A stretch of 61,587 nt of DNA from UBA9300 sp032260385. GTDB lineage: Bacteria; Bacteroidota; Bacteroidia; Bacteroidales; VadinHA17. The notes under the pieces were generated by a model. That model did not search any database. It worked only from the letters and a program-made list of their open reading frames with translations, and had not been told where the DNA came from. The position numbers and the translations under genes were made by a program. Each line of letters starts with the position of its first letter. Position 1 is the stretch's first letter. The stretch spans positions 1-61,587 of the forward strand of contig JAVVEL010000017.1 of NCBI GenBank assembly GCA_032260385.1, written 5' to 3'. Of the stretch, positions 1-9,138 are shown piece by piece.

Positions 1-24
1 TAGGGAGAAGCGGGTCAAAGGGGC

Positions 25-510
25 TTAGGACAGTCTCTTTAGAGTCAGCTCATCCTCACACTCGAGAAGCAGCTCGGCAATAGTCTTGTTGAGGACGGGA
101 TGCACAAAGGCGGGAGCAATATCAGCCATAGGCTGCAGAACAAACATACGTCGGTGGAGTAAAGGATGGGGAATGATAAGTGGTTTACTGCTTATGATCT
201 CACCGCCGTAAAAGAGGATATCAATATCTATTACACGGTCTGAATAAGCCTTCACCGTCCTTGTCCGGCCCATCATATTTTCTGCCTCCTGTACAATATC
301 AAGTAAATCAAAGGCATCGGTCTTTGTCCTGACCTCTATTACCTGGTTTAAAAAATCATGGTCACTGTCAAAGCCCCATGGCTCGGATATATAAACGGGC
401 GATACCGACACGATGTCCATAAGCCGTCCATCCAGCAGCCTTCTTGCATCTGCCAGATTGCTTGCACTGTCACCGATATTTGTACCCAGACCAAGGTAGG
501 CTGTAATCAT
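25..510 (-). CDS. folK: 2-amino-4-hydroxy-6-hydroxymethyldihydropteridine pyrophosphokinase
   Basis: HPPK transfers pyrophosphate from ATP to 6-hydroxymethyl-dihydropterin in cytoplasmic folate synthesis. The protein opens with YLGLGTNIGD, the family's N-terminal strand and loop, and keeps the SPVYISEPWG segment, the DIDILFYGG substrate/metal motif and HPLLHRRMFVLQPMADIAP near the C-terminus. The frame extends 17 codons upstream to 561, but I chose the ATG at 510 because HPPK homologues begin directly with the M-x-x-AYLGLG strand; the product is then 161 aa, normal for the family. It is divergent from sppA, with a short AT-rich spacer. The 24 bases before its stop codon hold nothing recognisable. 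Confidence 0.93.
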   Translation of the reverse strand: MITAYLGLGTNIGDSASNLADARRLLDGRLMDIVSVSPVYISEPWGFDSDHDFLNQVIEVRTKTDAFDLLDIVQEAENMMGRTRTVKAYSDRVIDIDILFYGGEIISSKPLIIPHPLLHRRMFVLQPMADIAPAFVHPVLNKTIAELLLECEDELTLKRLS

Positions 511-622
511 TGTCAAAATTTTTACACCAGGCTTCAAAATTATTAATTCATTTAGAACCAAACCAGCCTGTTCTTGTTTTTTATATATTTATAGTCTTAA
601 AATAACATGTAAAATACATATC

Positions 623-2389
623 ATGAAAAGTTTCCTCAAATATACCCTGGCAACCATCACAGGCCTGATCATTGCAGGGATATTATTCTTTTTTGTCAGC
701 CTGGCCAGTCTCAGCCTGATGATTGCTTCGGTTGAAAAACCGGTAAGCATAAGCCCCAATTCGGTTCTGGTGCTGAATACCGGACTAATAATCCCTGAAA
801 AAGGGACGAGTGATCCCTTCAGCAGTTTTGACCCTATTAATTTCACCTTTAAACCGGCCCCGGGAATAAATGATATACTTAAAAACCTTGATAAAGCAGC
901 TGATGACGAAAGGATAAAAGGTGTTCTGATTGAAAACGGCCTTATGATTAACGGGTGGGGCAAGGCGGAAGAAATACGGAATGCCCTACTCAGGTTCAAG
1001 GAATCAGGCAAATTTGTTATAGCCTACACAGATTACATCCTTAGCCAGGAATCATATTATATCTCCAGCATTGCGGATAAGATATATGTCAACCCCAATA
1101 CCATGATGGAATTCAAGGGACTGGTTTCCGAGATAACATTCTACAAGGATGCCCTTGAAAAGTTAGGAGTAAATGTACAGGTGATAAGACACGGCAAGTA
1201 TAAGGGTGCCGTCGAGAAATTTATGCTAAGTGAGTTAAGTGAAGAAAACAGGGAACAGATAACAGATTATCTAAGCGGTATATGGAACCATGTAGTCAAT
1301 CAGATTGCACAATCCAGGAAGCTTAGCGTGGAAAAGCTTAACCAGCTTGCCGACGAGCTGGTGTCATTCGACATAAATAAGGCCGTTGAGGAAGGACTGG
1401 TTGACGGGCTCATGTACAGGGATGAGATAATTGAAGAACTAAAGACCCTTGCCGCTACCGAAGGGGATAAAGAGCCTGAAAAGGTAACAATGGCCAAGTA
1501 CAGGAACGTGGAAACGGGAAAAAAAGAGAAGGCTGAAGCATCCATTGCCGTTATCTACGCTGAAGGTACCATCAACATGGGTAAAACAACCAGCGGTATG
1601 ATTGGAGGAGACGGATTTGCATCCCTCCTCAGAAAGATAAGGGAAGAAGGAGATCACGAGGCAGTGGTTATCAGGGTTAATTCGCCGGGCGGCAATGCCA
1701 TGGCATCGGACAATATGTGGAGGGAAATCAAGCTGCTCTCCGATTCACTACCCGTGGTGGTATCAATGAGTAACTACGCCGCTTCAGGCGGATATTATAT
1801 CTCTGCACCCGCAACCAAAATATTTGCCCAGCCAACAACACTGACCGGCTCGATTGGCGTTTTTGGCTTATTCCCTGACGTAAGCACGCTGATGGAGGAT
1901 AAACTGGGTATTAAAACCGATGTGGTCAAAACAAACGAGAAATCTGACATACTGTCCCTCTCGCGGGGAATGACCGGGGAGGAACAAATGATCTACCAGC
2001 AACATATTGACAGGACCTACCATGAATTTGTAAACCGGGTATCAGAAGGCAGGGATATGCCATATGAGATGGTTGATGACATGGGCCAGGGACACGTTTA
2101 TGCCGGGGAGGCTGCTCTTGACCTGGACCTTGTGGATAAGCTCGGGGGACTCCGTGATGCAATAGAAGAAGCTGCCAGGCTGGCATCGCTGGACAATTAT
2201 GGAATAAAGGAATACCCGAAAGAAGAGGATCCCTATGAAAAACTGATCAGGAGCCTTGGCGGTGACATAAAATCAAAAATAATAAGGAAGGAGCTGGGAG
2301 CAATGTCAAGATATTATGACGATATTAATGAGCTAAGAACACTGACGGGTATACAGGCGCGCCTGCCTTACTTCATTGAAATCAGGTAA
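623..2389 (+). CDS. sppA: Signal peptide peptidase SppA, 67K type
   Basis: A membrane-bound serine/lysine peptidase that degrades cleaved signal peptides. At 588 aa it is the long, two-domain type. An N-terminal hydrophobic segment (about residues 8-36) anchors it. The predicted catalytic pair is Lys194 in HGKYKGAVEKF, matching the E. coli K209 context, and Ser388 in AASGGYYIS, matching E. coli S409. RVNSPGGNAMASD lies between them, as in the family. Its TAA stop overlaps the lpxK ATG by one base, so it is the first gene of a four-gene operon reaching 5451. Confidence 0.95.
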   Translation: MKSFLKYTLATITGLIIAGILFFFVSLASLSLMIASVEKPVSISPNSVLVLNTGLIIPEKGTSDPFSSFDPINFTFKPAPGINDILKNLDKAADDERIKGVLIENGLMINGWGKAEEIRNALLRFKESGKFVIAYTDYILSQESYYISSIADKIYVNPNTMMEFKGLVSEITFYKDALEKLGVNVQVIRHGKYKGAVEKFMLSELSEENREQITDYLSGIWNHVVNQIAQSRKLSVEKLNQLADELVSFDINKAVEEGLVDGLMYRDEIIEELKTLAATEGDKEPEKVTMAKYRNVETGKKEKAEASIAVIYAEGTINMGKTTSGMIGGDGFASLLRKIREEGDHEAVVIRVNSPGGNAMASDNMWREIKLLSDSLPVVVSMSNYAASGGYYISAPATKIFAQPTTLTGSIGVFGLFPDVSTLMEDKLGIKTDVVKTNEKSDILSLSRGMTGEEQMIYQQHIDRTYHEFVNRVSEGRDMPYEMVDDMGQGHVYAGEAALDLDLVDKLGGLRDAIEEAARLASLDNYGIKEYPKEEDPYEKLIRSLGGDIKSKIIRKELGAMSRYYDDINELRTLTGIQARLPYFIEIR

Positions 2390-3483
2390 TGCCCGGGAAA
2401 CTGCAAAAAATATTGCTCTTTCCTTTCTCCATCCTCTACGGTTCGGTTACAGGGATACGTAACTGGCTCTTCGACAATGGTATTCTTAAATCCACAGGCT
2501 TTGATATCCCTGTGATAAGCGTTGGAAATATCACCGTGGGAGGTACAGGCAAAACACCCCACGTGGAATACCTTGTCAGGCTGCTTAAGGACAATTATAA
2601 GCTTGCCGTGCTGAGCAGGGGCTACAAGAGAAAGACGCGCGATTTCAATATAGTGAAAGTCGACTCCCCGGTAAGCAGCTCGGGTGATGAGGCCCTGCAG
2701 GTAAAATGCAAGTTTCCCGGTATCATGGTAGCTGTTGACAGGAAGAGGGTTCATGGCGTTAAGGAGATCCTCCGTCACGATCCTGGTATCAACATGATCA
2801 TCCTTGACGATGCCTACCAGCACAGGTACATAAAAGCCGGTCTCAGCATTTTGCTTATAGACTATAAGAGGCCAATAAGCAAAGACTGCCTCCTCCCTGC
2901 CGGCAGGTTAAGGGAAGCCGGGTCCTCTGTAAAAAGGGCTGACATAGTGCTGGTGACAAAATCACCTGCCCGGCAGGGACCGGGTGAGATGAAGGAGGCG
3001 ATAAAGGAAATCCCTCTGTCATCAGCACAGCAGGTATTTTTTACGGGACTGTCATACGATGAGCCGGTCAATATTTTTACAGGGGAGCATACCGGAATAA
3101 AAATGGAACAGATTGCATACAGCCTCCAGAACCTTCTCCTGGTAAGCGGAATAGCCGATCCGGGGCCCCTGGTGAGCTATCTTAATGGATATAATGTTAA
3201 TATACAACATCTTAAATACCCTGATCATCATCCCTATAATGAGGAAGATGGCAGGCTGATAAGGGAAAAATACCTGTCATTGCCGGCGGGAAAAAGATGT
3301 TTGATCACCACGGAAAAAGATGCTTTACGGCTACGGGAAATCCTTGGTGAGGAAGATTTTCCCGATGATAAACTGTTTTATCTCAGGATCAATGTTGTGT
3401 TAGGGGATGAGGACAGGAGCAAATTTGATAAACTAATTTTAGACTATGCTGGAAAAAATCGAAGAAACGGCAGCCTTTCTTAA
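2389..3483 (+). CDS. lpxK: Tetraacyldisaccharide 4'-kinase
   Basis: LpxK phosphorylates the 4' position of the lipid A disaccharide precursor at the inner face of the inner membrane, so the organism makes lipid A. The P-loop is GGTGKT at residues 51-56, preceded by the family's conserved ISVGNITV. SRGYKRKTRDF, GDEALQ and DDAYQHR further support the call. The length of 364 aa is usual. The start overlaps the sppA stop (TAATG), and the gene's last 38 bases overlap the next gene, which points to translational coupling through the operon. Confidence 0.95.
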   Translation: MPGKLQKILLFPFSILYGSVTGIRNWLFDNGILKSTGFDIPVISVGNITVGGTGKTPHVEYLVRLLKDNYKLAVLSRGYKRKTRDFNIVKVDSPVSSSGDEALQVKCKFPGIMVAVDRKRVHGVKEILRHDPGINMIILDDAYQHRYIKAGLSILLIDYKRPISKDCLLPAGRLREAGSSVKRADIVLVTKSPARQGPGEMKEAIKEIPLSSAQQVFFTGLSYDEPVNIFTGEHTGIKMEQIAYSLQNLLLVSGIADPGPLVSYLNGYNVNIQHLKYPDHHPYNEEDGRLIREKYLSLPAGKRCLITTEKDALRLREILGEEDFPDDKLFYLRINVVLGDEDRSKFDKLILDYAGKNRRNGSLS

Positions 3484-4255
3484 ATCGAAGGGATTTACGG
3501 CAGCTGACGCAGGAATAGTGCTGGGTACAGGGCTTGGCGGACTGGTGTCAAAGATAAAGGTTATACACGAGGTTGACTATTCAGAAATACCTAATTTCCC
3601 GGTATCGACCGTTGAGGGTCATGAGGGAAAGCTTATATACGGTGATTTTGGCTCCAGGAAGATTGTGGCCATGAAGGGCCGTTTTCATTTTTATGAAGGC
3701 TATACGATGGCCCAGCTGGCCTTCCCTGTCCGCGTTATGAAATACCTGGGCATAAAATATCTTTTCCTTTCGAATGCAGCCGGGGGAGTAAACCCCGACT
3801 TTAATGTCGGTGATATTATGATCATAACAGATCATATCAACTTCCTTCCGAACCCACTCATAGGGCCAAACAACAAGCTGATAGGACCGCGCTTCCCGGA
3901 TATGAGCGAGGCCTATGACAGAGAGCTCATAGCAAAGGCAGAAGAAGTAGCGCGGAAACTGGATATTGGGGTAAAGAAGGGCATATACCTGGCCACCACC
4001 GGGCCTACCTTTGAGACCCCTGCAGAATACAGGCATTTCAGGATTATAGGGGCAGATGCCGTAGGCATGTCAACCGTGCCGGAAGTAATTGTTGCCAGGC
4101 ATATGAACATCCCCTGTTTTGCGGTAAGCATTATCAGTGACCTGGGAGTGGAAGGTAAAATACATTATATCACCCATGAAATGGTTACCAGGGCTGCGGC
4201 TGCCACAGAATCCAAAATGACTTCAATAATGACAGAACTGATAGATAAAATCTGA
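3446..4255 (+). CDS. punA: Purine nucleoside phosphorylase (PNP-I, trimeric type)
   Basis: Cleaves purine (deoxy)nucleosides with phosphate for base salvage. The protein shows VLGTGLGGL near the N-terminus, the phosphate-binding GHEGKL, the MKGRFHFYEGY segment, SNAAGGVNPDFNVGDIMIITDHIN, and GPTFETPAEYR followed by GADAVGMSTVPE, all typical of the trimeric guanosine/inosine class. At 269 aa it has family length. Its ATG lies 38 bases inside lpxK. I use punA rather than deoD because the motifs fit the trimeric class; substrate preference cannot be read directly. Confidence 0.93.
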   Translation: MLEKIEETAAFLKSKGFTAADAGIVLGTGLGGLVSKIKVIHEVDYSEIPNFPVSTVEGHEGKLIYGDFGSRKIVAMKGRFHFYEGYTMAQLAFPVRVMKYLGIKYLFLSNAAGGVNPDFNVGDIMIITDHINFLPNPLIGPNNKLIGPRFPDMSEAYDRELIAKAEEVARKLDIGVKKGIYLATTGPTFETPAEYRHFRIIGADAVGMSTVPEVIVARHMNIPCFAVSIISDLGVEGKIHYITHEMVTRAAAATESKMTSIMTELIDKI

Positions 4256-4263
4256 CAGTGGGA

Positions 4264-5451
4264 ATGCAGAAGAGTGAGAAGGTAAGAAAGAACGGGTTTC
4301 AGACAGCTAATGTAATACTTATCTCCCTGGCGCATCTGACGCACGATGTGTATACTTCTTTCCTCGCTCCCATCCTGCCCCTGCTGATACAGAAACTTAA
4401 TATATCACTCTTCCTCTCGGGCCTGCTTGCGGTTGTGCAGCGTGTTCCTTCTCTTTTTAATTTCCTGATAGGTATACTGTCCGAAAACCTGAAGGTGAGA
4501 TATTTCGTAATATTTGCCCCTGCTGTAACGACAGTAGCCATGAGCTTTATTGGCATTGCACCAACATATATTATACTGGTAATCCTGATTTTCGTAAGTG
4601 GGGTAAGCTCCACCCTTTTTCATGTCCCTGCCCCTGTTATGGTGAAAAAAATATCAGGGGAACGCACCGGTATGGGCATGAGTTTCTATATGCTGGGTGG
4701 TGAGCTGGCGCGCACGCTGGGCCCGCTGGTTGTGGTGGCCGCCGTTGAACAATGGGGGCTTAACGGCACCCTGCGTCTCATACCTTTCGGTATAATTGCC
4801 TCCTTAATCCTCTACCTGAAGCTCCATAACATTTCAATAAGTGAAGAGATTAAAACAGAAAAACCGAATTACCCTGGAATATTCAGGAGGTTTCTTCCTG
4901 TTTTTCTTACCCTTGCCGGTATCACATTTTTCAGGGGGGCAATGAAATCGACCCTGACACTTTATCTTCCCGTTTACCTTACGGGCAAGGGCATGGAACT
5001 GTGGGGTGCAGGCATATCACTGTCTGTTCTCCAGCTGGCAGCCGCAGGAGGCACCTTCCTTTCAGGATCCATATCCGACAGGATAGGCAGGCGAAGAACA
5101 CTGGTCATAGTGACAATATTATCCCCGGTCCTGATGATACTGTTTCTGCAGTCATCGGGTTTTGTAAGTATCATATTACTCATTTTAATGGGTATCTTCC
5201 TGGTAGGGCCTGAATCGGTAAACCTGGCTATAATACATAATCTCGATACCAAACACCTGCCCTTTGTCAACGGGGTATACATGACTATCAACTTCTTTAT
5301 CAACTCGGTCATGACACTGGGTGTGGGAGCCCTATCAGACCATATCGGTATGGACAGGACATATCTGATAGCCGCCCTGCTGGCCTTCCCCTCCATCATT
5401 TTTGCCATGATGGTACCGGAGAAGAAGTTCAATAATGCAGACGGTCAGTAA
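4264..5451 (+). CDS. MFS transporter, fosmidomycin-resistance (Fsr)-like
   Basis: An integral inner-membrane transporter of the major facilitator superfamily with about twelve hydrophobic segments over 395 aa. The N-terminal LAHLTHDVYTSFLAPILPLL resembles the opening of the fosmidomycin-resistance transporter family, and SGSISDRIGRRRT is the MFS loop signature between helices 8 and 9. The substrate is unknown; efflux is more likely than uptake, judged by family only. A GTG six bases upstream (4258) could also start it, but I prefer the ATG at 4264. It is the last gene of the sppA operon, and its final seven bases overlap the convergent lamin-tail gene. Confidence 0.82.
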   Translation: MQKSEKVRKNGFQTANVILISLAHLTHDVYTSFLAPILPLLIQKLNISLFLSGLLAVVQRVPSLFNFLIGILSENLKVRYFVIFAPAVTTVAMSFIGIAPTYIILVILIFVSGVSSTLFHVPAPVMVKKISGERTGMGMSFYMLGGELARTLGPLVVVAAVEQWGLNGTLRLIPFGIIASLILYLKLHNISISEEIKTEKPNYPGIFRRFLPVFLTLAGITFFRGAMKSTLTLYLPVYLTGKGMELWGAGISLSVLQLAAAGGTFLSGSISDRIGRRRTLVIVTILSPVLMILFLQSSGFVSIILLILMGIFLVGPESVNLAIIHNLDTKHLPFVNGVYMTINFFINSVMTLGVGALSDHIGMDRTYLIAALLAFPSIIFAMMVPEKKFNNADGQ

Positions 5452-8069
5452 TACACAAGGGCACATACCTTTTTCACCATAAGCGGTGGACTGCCGGTGG
5501 GCATAATGGTTGAACAAATAATGTAAATACCCTCCCTTAGCGGATTTCCCCTGTCGTCACAGCCATCCCAGATTAATACTGAGTCTGAACCCGTTGCGAG
5601 GTTATCAGCCAGAGTCCTGACAAGGTAGCCCATATCGTTAAAAACCTGCACGCTTATTATGTTCCGGTCGCTTCCTGAACTTACCAGTATCCTGAGATAA
5701 TCCTCATATCCATCGTTATCAGGGCTTATCTTTCGTGATGACAGGCTCATGGCGCCCTTGCTCTCAAGATCTTCAGGGCTTCCGGCAGATGAATTCTCTA
5801 TCCCCGGGGTGGCATAACCGGAGCTGCCCGGGGCCGATCTCCAGTTAGTCCTGTCCATAGCGGGAATATCTGTTGAAACACGTTCAAGGGAGATACCGCC
5901 TGTCACCGACAGCATTGCTGAGTGCATCTCCCCGGAATAATACATCCTGTCTATAAGGATAAGATTCCTGTTATAAAGAAGCAGGTTGCCCTCCTTATCC
6001 GGCAATGAGGGGAGGGAAGCCAGTTCAAAGACCCTGTTCTCATCACAGGCGGTGAATTGATTAAAAATAGCCTCCCTATCATCTGTTATCACATAATAAT
6101 CTCCCGGCATAAGGCAACGGCATTCACCGGACAACCAGCACACAGTGCCGGTATCTGACTTTTCTGCGTCATAAGTAACAATAAAGAGGTCTGACATATC
6201 CACTATCTTCCCGGAATTATTATACAACTCAATAAACTCCGCTCCCCCGGGCAGGGGGTCAAACATTATTTCATTGAACAGTATATCCCCTGTTTCGGTC
6301 ACGACAGGAATTCCAAAACGCTTATCGTTCATTACCAGGCTGTTACCGGCCATATCTTTTATTTCAACCATAGAGCTTATCTCATAAATAATTCCTTTCT
6401 CCAGGCTGTCAGCCAGCTCAATTTCAATACTTCTTTCCAGCGGATCGGTGCTTTCGACTGCTGTGGTGCCATTCTCCTGTACTGACCAGCCCTGGGGGTC
6501 CAGTGCTTCCCGGTCCATGGTCTCGGAAAATGCAAGGTGTACATGCCTGTGGCTTACCGGGTAGATATTTATTAAGACAGGCTTCTCCAGGTCGGGATTA
6601 AAGGAGTTTACCGAGTTGAGCCTTCCCGGTGTACCCCCTGACCTGTCTTTTGATTCGGTCCAGTTTGACCTTCCTGCAAAGGGGTAATCATAATCTATCA
6701 TCTCGAGAGCCCAGCCTCCGTATTGCTTAAGCTGGTTTTTGTACCATTTGATATCATATTCAAGGCCATGAAGAAACTCCCCCTCCTTATCCCTCAATAA
6801 AATCATATCAATGGTATTATTGAGGCTGAATCTGCGATCTGGGCTTATTGTCGTGCCACAGGCTTTGAATAATCCGGCATCAATCTCATTCGTTAACAGG
6901 AGGTGACTGTCCTGCTCAAAGCGGAATTCCGGAAGCAGGTATTCATCGGTCCCGATAATAACTTTCAGCCCTGAAATATTAAGATCAAAACCCGAGGTGT
7001 TATACAGCTCAATATATTCGGCTTCGGGCAATCCGGCAGGGGGCTCAGGGTCGAACATTATCTCAGAGATTATTATATCCTTCCTTCCTGGTATAGCAAG
7101 AGCAATGCTGTCAATTACTGTATCACAGCAGTTAGTCCACATGTCACATACATTACTGATATGCAGATCATAATAAGTTTTATTGGCAAGAGGCTGCCCA
7201 AATGCCAGGAGGTATGAATCGCCTTCCTGAATTATTTCATCAGGGTTCATATTACCCGGCATCAGCGTACAGCCTTGCCTTGCTGGAGGGTCAGCAAGGC
7301 TTTCATTAAATTTAAGTATAAGGCTTTGTCTGCCGGAAAAGTAAGCGGTGTCAACAAGGGGTGGCTGCCTGTCCACCTCCAGATGCCCTTCAATAATCAC
7401 ATCATCAATCCAGAGCTTACGATCCTGGGACGATGAATATTCATACATTATTCCGGCCCATCCCGCATAAAATAGATCACTGTCGGTGCCTTCCCCTATC
7501 AACACCTGGCTGTGGTGTCTGTCAGCAATAAAAACCTGCCATTGACCGTCAGTATTTCTCTTCACGGTAAGGGCGGCAACAGAATCAATGCCTATATCAT
7601 TCTGCCAGTTGAGGGATGTTGACAGGACTACCGACGAGCTTCCTTCAGTAAGTTTCCATAAACGCAGTGTATCGTCATAACCGCTGAAGTTAACGCCAAG
7701 AGCATAGCCCGAGGCTGTTCCGCCCGGTAGCATGCCCGGCGGAGCTTCATCAGACAGAAGAAAGAAAGACCAGTTGTTTGACGAAGACGGATTGTAGGCA
7801 TGCCTGATCTTAAATTTCCACTCCGTAGCGGAAAGAGCCGGTTGAAGGCCGCCGATACCGATACCAACCTGGTCGCATCCCGAATCACTGTTATCAAAGG
7901 AATGATGAAGGGAGAATTTCCCGTTTATTGAGAAAGATGAATCAGTTTCCCAGCGGTCTTCCCCGGTCAGCAACCAGTCACCCTGAAGGCCTGACTCAAA
8001 ATCCTCATAAACCACCTGGGCACATACCATGCCCGGTACAAGCAAAAACAACAATAATACTTTTCTCAT
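5445..8069 (-). CDS. Secreted lamin-tail-domain protein with C-terminal FlgD-like Ig fold
   Basis: A large exported protein (874 aa) with signal peptide MRKVLLLFLLVPGMVCAQ. After a beta-sandwich-like N-terminal region it contains two lamin-tail-domain units, beginning at IIISEIMFDPEPP (about residue 334) and ILFNEIMFDPLPGGAEFIEL (about residue 594), separated by Ig-like segments. The C-terminus (KISPDNDGYEDYLRI, then VFNDMGYLVRTL and WDGCDDRGNPLREGIY) is the FlgD/gliding-motility Ig-like fold found at the end of many Bacteroidota surface proteins, sometimes as a sorting signal. No catalytic site is visible. It probably acts as an extracellular adhesive or matrix component, which is inference. 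Its 3' end overlaps the MFS gene. Confidence 0.8.
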   Translation of the reverse strand: MRKVLLLFLLVPGMVCAQVVYEDFESGLQGDWLLTGEDRWETDSSFSINGKFSLHHSFDNSDSGCDQVGIGIGGLQPALSATEWKFKIRHAYNPSSSNNWSFFLLSDEAPPGMLPGGTASGYALGVNFSGYDDTLRLWKLTEGSSSVVLSTSLNWQNDIGIDSVAALTVKRNTDGQWQVFIADRHHSQVLIGEGTDSDLFYAGWAGIMYEYSSSQDRKLWIDDVIIEGHLEVDRQPPLVDTAYFSGRQSLILKFNESLADPPARQGCTLMPGNMNPDEIIQEGDSYLLAFGQPLANKTYYDLHISNVCDMWTNCCDTVIDSIALAIPGRKDIIISEIMFDPEPPAGLPEAEYIELYNTSGFDLNISGLKVIIGTDEYLLPEFRFEQDSHLLLTNEIDAGLFKACGTTISPDRRFSLNNTIDMILLRDKEGEFLHGLEYDIKWYKNQLKQYGGWALEMIDYDYPFAGRSNWTESKDRSGGTPGRLNSVNSFNPDLEKPVLINIYPVSHRHVHLAFSETMDREALDPQGWSVQENGTTAVESTDPLERSIEIELADSLEKGIIYEISSMVEIKDMAGNSLVMNDKRFGIPVVTETGDILFNEIMFDPLPGGAEFIELYNNSGKIVDMSDLFIVTYDAEKSDTGTVCWLSGECRCLMPGDYYVITDDREAIFNQFTACDENRVFELASLPSLPDKEGNLLLYNRNLILIDRMYYSGEMHSAMLSVTGGISLERVSTDIPAMDRTNWRSAPGSSGYATPGIENSSAGSPEDLESKGAMSLSSRKISPDNDGYEDYLRILVSSGSDRNIISVQVFNDMGYLVRTLADNLATGSDSVLIWDGCDDRGNPLREGIYIICSTIMPTGSPPLMVKKVCALVYY

Positions 8070-8160
8070 GCAGCGAATAGATGATAGTGGCTAAAAAACT
8101 ATCTTTACAACATTAGTCTTATAAATTTCTGTAATAAATCTCAAAAAAACAAAAAAGTTT

Positions 8161-9138
8161 ATGAAGAAAGTTGCCGTTGTAGGTGTAAGCGGGATAGTTG
8201 GCAGGGCAATGCTCGAGGTTCTGGAAGAGCGTAATTACCCATTTGAAATACTTTTACCTGTGGCATCCGAAAGATCTGCCGGAAAAGAAATTACTTTCAG
8301 GGGCAGAAGTCATAAGATTATAAGTATTACTGAAGCGCTCCGGCAAAATCCTGATTTAGCGCTTTTTTCAGCAGGAAGTGCCGTAGCCCTTGAATGGGCC
8401 CCTGTGTTTGCAGGCCAGGGGACGGTTGTCATTGACAACTCATCAGCATGGAGGATGAACGAGGGAGTGCCGCTTGTTATTCCAGAAATAAATGCCGGGG
8501 ACATAAGGAGTGAGCATAGGATAATAGCCAATCCCAATTGTTCCACCATACAGTTATTGATGGTTATGGCGCCCCTGCACCGGGCATACGGAATAAAGCG
8601 CATGGTAATATCGACCTACCAGTCGGTTACGGGAACAGGAAAAAAAGCAGTTGAACAGCTTGACAATGAGATAAAGGGCATACAGGGGGAGATGGCCTAT
8701 CCGCATGTCATCTTCATGAATTGTCTTCCCCACTGTGATACCTTCCTGGACAATGCCTATACCAAGGAGGAGATGAAACTGCATAATGAGACAAGGAAAA
8801 TACTGGCTGATAACAGCATCCAGGTAACGGCAACGGCGGTAAGAGTACCTGTCACCGGAGGACATTCCGAATCGGTTAATGCAGAATTCAAAAAAGACTT
8901 TGGCCTGGATGAAGTAAAGGAGCTGCTTAATCAGACTAGGGGGCTGATTCTAATGGACGATCCCGGGCAAAATATTTACCCTATGGCTGTTGGGGTGCGG
9001 GGCAGGGATGAGGTATTTGTGGGCCGTATCAGGAGAGACTATTCATGCACCAATGCCCTTAATATGTGGATAGTGGCTGACAATATCCGCAAGGGCGCGG
9101 CTACGAATGCGGTGCAGATAGCGGAAATTTTAATATAG
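8161..9138 (+). CDS. asd: Aspartate-semialdehyde dehydrogenase
   Basis: Reduces beta-aspartyl phosphate to aspartate semialdehyde for lysine/diaminopimelate, threonine and methionine synthesis. VAVVGVSGIVGR is the NADP-binding loop. The active-site cysteine is Cys127 in NPNCST, and the catalytic histidine is His235 in GGHSESV. VDNSSAWR-type (here IDNSSAWRM) and QSVTGTGKKA are also conserved. Length 325 aa is typical. The last nine bases overlap the end of convergent hflX. It is divergent from the lamin-tail gene; I saw no clear -7/-33 promoter in the 91-bp spacer. Confidence 0.95.
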   Translation: MKKVAVVGVSGIVGRAMLEVLEERNYPFEILLPVASERSAGKEITFRGRSHKIISITEALRQNPDLALFSAGSAVALEWAPVFAGQGTVVIDNSSAWRMNEGVPLVIPEINAGDIRSEHRIIANPNCSTIQLLMVMAPLHRAYGIKRMVISTYQSVTGTGKKAVEQLDNEIKGIQGEMAYPHVIFMNCLPHCDTFLDNAYTKEEMKLHNETRKILADNSIQVTATAVRVPVTGGHSESVNAEFKKDFGLDEVKELLNQTRGLILMDDPGQNIYPMAVGVRGRDEVFVGRIRRDYSCTNALNMWIVADNIRKGAATNAVQIAEILI

